Positions 57,265 to 59,524 of a DNA stretch of 59,524 nt are shown piece after piece. Numbering within the stretch: position 1 is the first letter of the stretch; every line of letters begins with the position of its first letter. The stretch is from positions 1-59,524 of the forward strand of contig JAWLEV010000006.1 in NCBI GenBank assembly GCA_041685915.1, written 5' to 3'. Below the pieces are notes generated by a model. The model made no database searches. It saw only the letters and a list, made by a program, of their open reading frames with translations, and had not been told where the DNA came from. The stretch is from JAWLEV01 sp041685915. GTDB taxonomy: Bacteria; Chloroflexota; Anaerolineae; UBA1429. The translations under genes were made by a program, and so were the position numbers.

Positions 57265-58071
57265 CTAGTAGTGCAACAATGTTCCTTCCTGGCGTTCTGG
57301 TTCTATCAGCACCCGTTCGAGGAGATGATCTCTACGACCGGTAATGATGCGTACAGCAAGGTTCGGTTGCTCGCTTACCAGGGAAAATAGCTTTTGCACC
57401 TTGCTCACCATACCCCCTGTCACGTCGGTGCCAAAGGAATGAGAAAGCATCTCTTTAACCTGCTCATAATTACTCGACGTTATTTCGGGAATCAAGCGCA
57501 CAATAGAGTCCCTATGGGGATCGCCAGAGTAAACGCCGGCCACCTCCCCCGCCATGATAATGCGCTGGGGACGTAACCGCCGCGCAAGAAGGGTGAATAA
57601 CTGTTCCGTGGAGACGATGCTACACCCTTTGACCTCATCGAGCGCCACGTCGCCGTACACCAGGGGCACAACCCCTCGCTGCAACAATTCAACAACGGGA
57701 TCGATGGTCAGATCTACCAACTCGCCGTCCTGACAACGGGCGGATGCCGAGGGCTGCAGCGACACGACGGGAACACCTTCCGAGAGGAACGTATCGGTGA
57801 CGAGACGATTCAAACGCTGTGCGGCTGCACTCGTTTCCGCATATCCCATCCAATCATCCAGATTTCCCTCATGGACCTTGTACCGGTCGGCAACGAAATG
57901 GCCAAAGGACCCGCTGCCGTGACCCAACACCAACTGCATATCCTCTCGAGCCTCCAGAGCAGCATGAATCTCCCTGGCGACACGCGAGATAACGGCAGGG
58001 CGAGGCGTCTCATAGCGCCGTTTATCCGTGATAAGCGATCCTCCCAGTTTAAGAAACACAAGTTCTCCCAT
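57265..58071 (-). CDS. Isopentenyl phosphate kinase
   Basis: 268 residues of the amino-acid-kinase fold. KLGGSLITDK at the start binds ATP, and LGHGSGSFGH (51-58) carries the histidine that sets isopentenyl phosphate kinases apart from other kinases of the fold. VYGDVALD and AGEVAGVYSGD follow. Makes isopentenyl diphosphate from isopentenyl phosphate, the last step of the alternative mevalonate route, for which the upper genes are at 9528-13486. A fosfomycin-kinase-like role is less likely. Preceded by RNase Z (48-base gap). Confidence 0.9.
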   Translation of the reverse strand: MGELVFLKLGGSLITDKRRYETPRPAVISRVAREIHAALEAREDMQLVLGHGSGSFGHFVADRYKVHEGNLDDWMGYAETSAAAQRLNRLVTDTFLSEGVPVVSLQPSASARCQDGELVDLTIDPVVELLQRGVVPLVYGDVALDEVKGCSIVSTEQLFTLLARRLRPQRIIMAGEVAGVYSGDPHRDSIVRLIPEITSSNYEQVKEMLSHSFGTDVTGGMVSKVQKLFSLVSEQPNLAVRIITGRRDHLLERVLIEPERQEGTLLHY

Positions 58072-58119
58072 TGAGCAATTACCTCCTTGGCAGAATATGC
58101 GACATAGGATCAGCAGCCT

Positions 58120-59058
58120 CTATTCTCGCTCGACCTTGTCCACAGCCTCACGCATGATGCGATAATGGTCAAGATCTCTGGGCACAATCGCGTGGGGAAA
58201 GATGGCCTGGGCCTCCCGGGCGATCTGATACTCTGAGTAACGCCTCGAGATATGTACCAGGAACAGAGATCCTACTTGGGCATCGCGAGCCAGTTCTGCC
58301 GCCTGCGCGGCGGTGAGATGCCCAAAACGTTCCGCCAACTCCTTATCCCGCGCCAAATATGTGGATTCTATAACCAGTGCATCGGCCTTGTGGCACACCT
58401 CAAGCAGGTTATCTGTACGCGCCGCATCCCCTACGTGAACCAGCTTGGTCCCTCTAACTTCTTCTCCCAATACCTGATCGGGCTCCACAAGTTTCCCATC
58501 CTCGAGCCTGATCGTCTCGCCCTGAACGAGCAGACTTCTCTCTGGTCCGTGGGGTACCCCCAATTGTTCCGCCCTTTCCGCCAGAAAAGGCCGGCGGCTA
58601 TCCTCCTCAAAAAGATAGCCATAGCAACCGGGGCCGCGGTGTATCACGGGGAAAGCCGAAACCTTCATCGTGCCCGCCTCCCACACACGGCCGGGGCGAA
58701 GGGCAACCAACTCCACGTCCAAATGTATATCGCTGCCCCGTAAGACGACATCCATCAAGTCCTCGACCCGCTGTAAAGCCCATTCTCCCCCATAAATCCG
58801 CAAGGTAGAGATGGATTCCCAGCGTGAAAAAGTGGAAACGAGTCCGCCAAGCCCCAGAATATGATCCAGATGACCGTGAGTCAAGAGGATCTTGTCCAGT
58901 TTCCTAAAGCCCATCCCACTGCGCAAGAGCTGGCGCTGGGTTCCCTCTCCACAATCGACGAGAAAACGTTGATCCTGATAGAGAACCAGCACAGAAGAGA
59001 GCCCTCGGTCCACAGAAGGCGCTGAGGCAGAAGTCCCCAGAAACACGACCTCAAACAT
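58120..59058 (-). CDS. rnz: Ribonuclease Z
   Basis: 312 residues. Metallo-beta-lactamase fold with FLGTSASAP at the N-terminus, zinc motif THGHLDH at 60-66, GDAARTDN near residue 218 and HISRRY near the end. The length and short N-terminus fit tRNA 3'-endonuclease. Removes the 3' trailer of tRNA precursors lacking encoded CCA. First well-supported gene of the minus-strand run toward the FecR gene. Confidence 0.95.
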   Translation of the reverse strand: MFEVVFLGTSASAPSVDRGLSSVLVLYQDQRFLVDCGEGTQRQLLRSGMGFRKLDKILLTHGHLDHILGLGGLVSTFSRWESISTLRIYGGEWALQRVEDLMDVVLRGSDIHLDVELVALRPGRVWEAGTMKVSAFPVIHRGPGCYGYLFEEDSRRPFLAERAEQLGVPHGPERSLLVQGETIRLEDGKLVEPDQVLGEEVRGTKLVHVGDAARTDNLLEVCHKADALVIESTYLARDKELAERFGHLTAAQAAELARDAQVGSLFLVHISRRYSEYQIAREAQAIFPHAIVPRDLDHYRIMREAVDKVERE

Positions 59059-59385
59059 CTAATGATCGCCCTTCCAGCATTCAGCCCCCTGTCCCACAAT
59101 AACGGTAAAACTCAGTTCCCCTATAGCATTCCAATACTCCGGCACCACACAGTGTTCCCCACATGAACGAGGCACCATAGCACCCAAAGATTTATACCAC
59201 TCGGGAGAACAAGAGGCAAACGACGACTCGGTTGCAGAGTGTGTTGGTGACTTTTCTGAGGCCGGATCGCTACTATATGTGGGCACGATAGCCTGGTAAG
59301 ACCCATATTCGGTATACAGTGAGCGCAATTTTCCGCACCAACACAAGATAGAACCGAATCCAAACGACAGACGAGGAGACAGCAA
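59059..59385 (-). CDS. Possible small Cys-containing protein upstream of rnz
   Basis: Open frame of up to 108 codons ending one base before the rnz start. The C-terminal half is more protein-like than a random frame (SCGEHCVVPEYWNAIGELSFTV with two close Cys and a Trp/Tyr pair, then GAECWKGDH), but the TTG at 59385 lies inside a hairpin and no ribosome site supports any start; a GTG further in may be used. If not coding, this is a 377-base leader. Not recognised. Confidence 0.3.
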   Translation of the reverse strand: MLSPRLSFGFGSILCWCGKLRSLYTEYGSYQAIVPTYSSDPASEKSPTHSATESSFASCSPEWYKSLGAMVPRSCGEHCVVPEYWNAIGELSFTVIVGQGAECWKGDH

Positions 59386-59406
59386 AAAACCGCCTCCTCA
59401 TCTGTC
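59366..59406. terminator. Hairpin between the edge gene and rnz
   Basis: 13-bp stem with one mismatch-type G-T pair (59366-59378 with 59394-59406) and 15-base loop. Lies 28 bases downstream of the minus-strand gene that runs off the window. Its U-run is inside the loop, not after the stem, so termination is plausible but atypical. Confidence 0.5.
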
Positions 59407-59434
59407 CGCCCTACACAACTATTTGAGCAAGACG

Positions 59435-59524
59435 TTATTTCTTTTCCACGACGTCTTCCCAGGGCCCCTCGACCCCATCCTCGTTGACGCCATAGTAGAT
59501 ACGGACATCCCCGTCGGGCATCTT
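59435..59524 (-). CDS. C-terminal end of an unidentified protein, cut by the window edge
   Basis: The last 29 codons of a minus-strand gene: KMPDGDVRIYYGVNEDGV, then PWEDVVEKK and TAA at 59435-59437. The composition is protein-like and a hairpin follows. IYYG-type strands occur near the end of some beta-propeller glycosidases, but too little is visible to name it. Confidence 0.55.
   Translation of the reverse strand, partial: KMPDGDVRIYYGVNEDGVEGPWEDVVEKK

Noticed and set aside
1..59524. tRNA, rRNA, CRISPR arrays, transposase genes
   Set aside because: Intergenic gaps were read on both strands; none shows cloverleaf, regular spacer repeats or an IS gene.

Overview
The window (about 55-60% GC by eye) reads as the chromosome of a free-living, probably anaerobic or microaerophilic bacterium. 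The best guess is Chloroflexota (Anaerolineae-like). Supporting this guess are bacterial sigma70-type promoters next to an archaeal-type upper mevalonate operon plus isopentenyl phosphate kinase, a RarA fusion protein of the type known from cyanobacteria and related bacteria, a Rex redox repressor, a flavodiiron O2/NO reductase and a folate-independent-looking methionine synthase. This lineage call is inference from gene content; no rRNA or tRNA gene was seen.

Layout. 1-2.5 kb: the 3' end of a repetitive surface protein and two small unknown genes. 2.5-9.5 kb: two sulfatases, a HEPN-type protein, an ArfB-like ribosome rescue factor, flavodiiron protein and a PHP phosphoesterase. 9.5-13.6 kb (minus): HMG-CoA reductase, HMG-CoA synthase, thiolase and the DUF35 scaffold, an archaeal-style mevalonate operon. 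13.7-24.1 kb (minus): two membrane proteins, then a surface polysaccharide cluster (GT39-like, GT4, GT2, TatD, phosphohexomutase, a decayed GDP-mannose dehydratase, GDP-4-keto-6-deoxymannose reductase). 24.1-29.1 kb (minus): a methyl-cycle operon (core-MetE, PfkB kinase, SAH hydrolase, SAM synthetase) behind a sigma70 promoter, a SAM-I riboswitch and an intrinsic terminator. 29.1-34.2 kb (plus): a membrane-anchored nuclease of the Holliday-junction-resolvase-related family, a P-loop kinase, a galactonate-dehydratase-like enolase and an 877-residue coiled-coil membrane protein. 34.2-37.9 kb (minus): 6-phosphofructokinase, a sugar isomerase-like TIM barrel, a tandem RNase HI with a dead second copy, and a CDP-alcohol phosphatidyltransferase. 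38-50 kb: DUF58 and TgpA transglutaminase; a gene-free island of nested palindromes; Rex with its own operator; GNAT, holin-like, HAD pseudo-phosphatase and bactofilin genes; then MoxR-DUF58-DUF4129. 50-53.6 kb (plus): RarA fusion, RadC, DUF4416. 53.6-59.5 kb (minus): RNase Z, isopentenyl phosphate kinase, RseP, HEAT protein, acylphosphatase, FecR-domain protein, and the tail of another gene at the window edge.

How the parts fit. The mevalonate operon and the isopentenyl phosphate kinase 44 kb away are the two ends of the alternative mevalonate route; the middle steps are not in the window. The methyl-cycle operon makes methionine, activates it, and recycles SAH, and is switched off by SAM in its own leader. 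The surface polysaccharide genes would build and export a deoxyhexose-containing glycan, but the GDP-mannose dehydratase carries two frame disruptions and has lost its catalytic tyrosine, so that branch may be dead. Strongest regulatory reads: the SAM-I leader and the Rex operator placed directly after the rex promoter. Most unexplained DNA: the palindrome island at 41712-42030.
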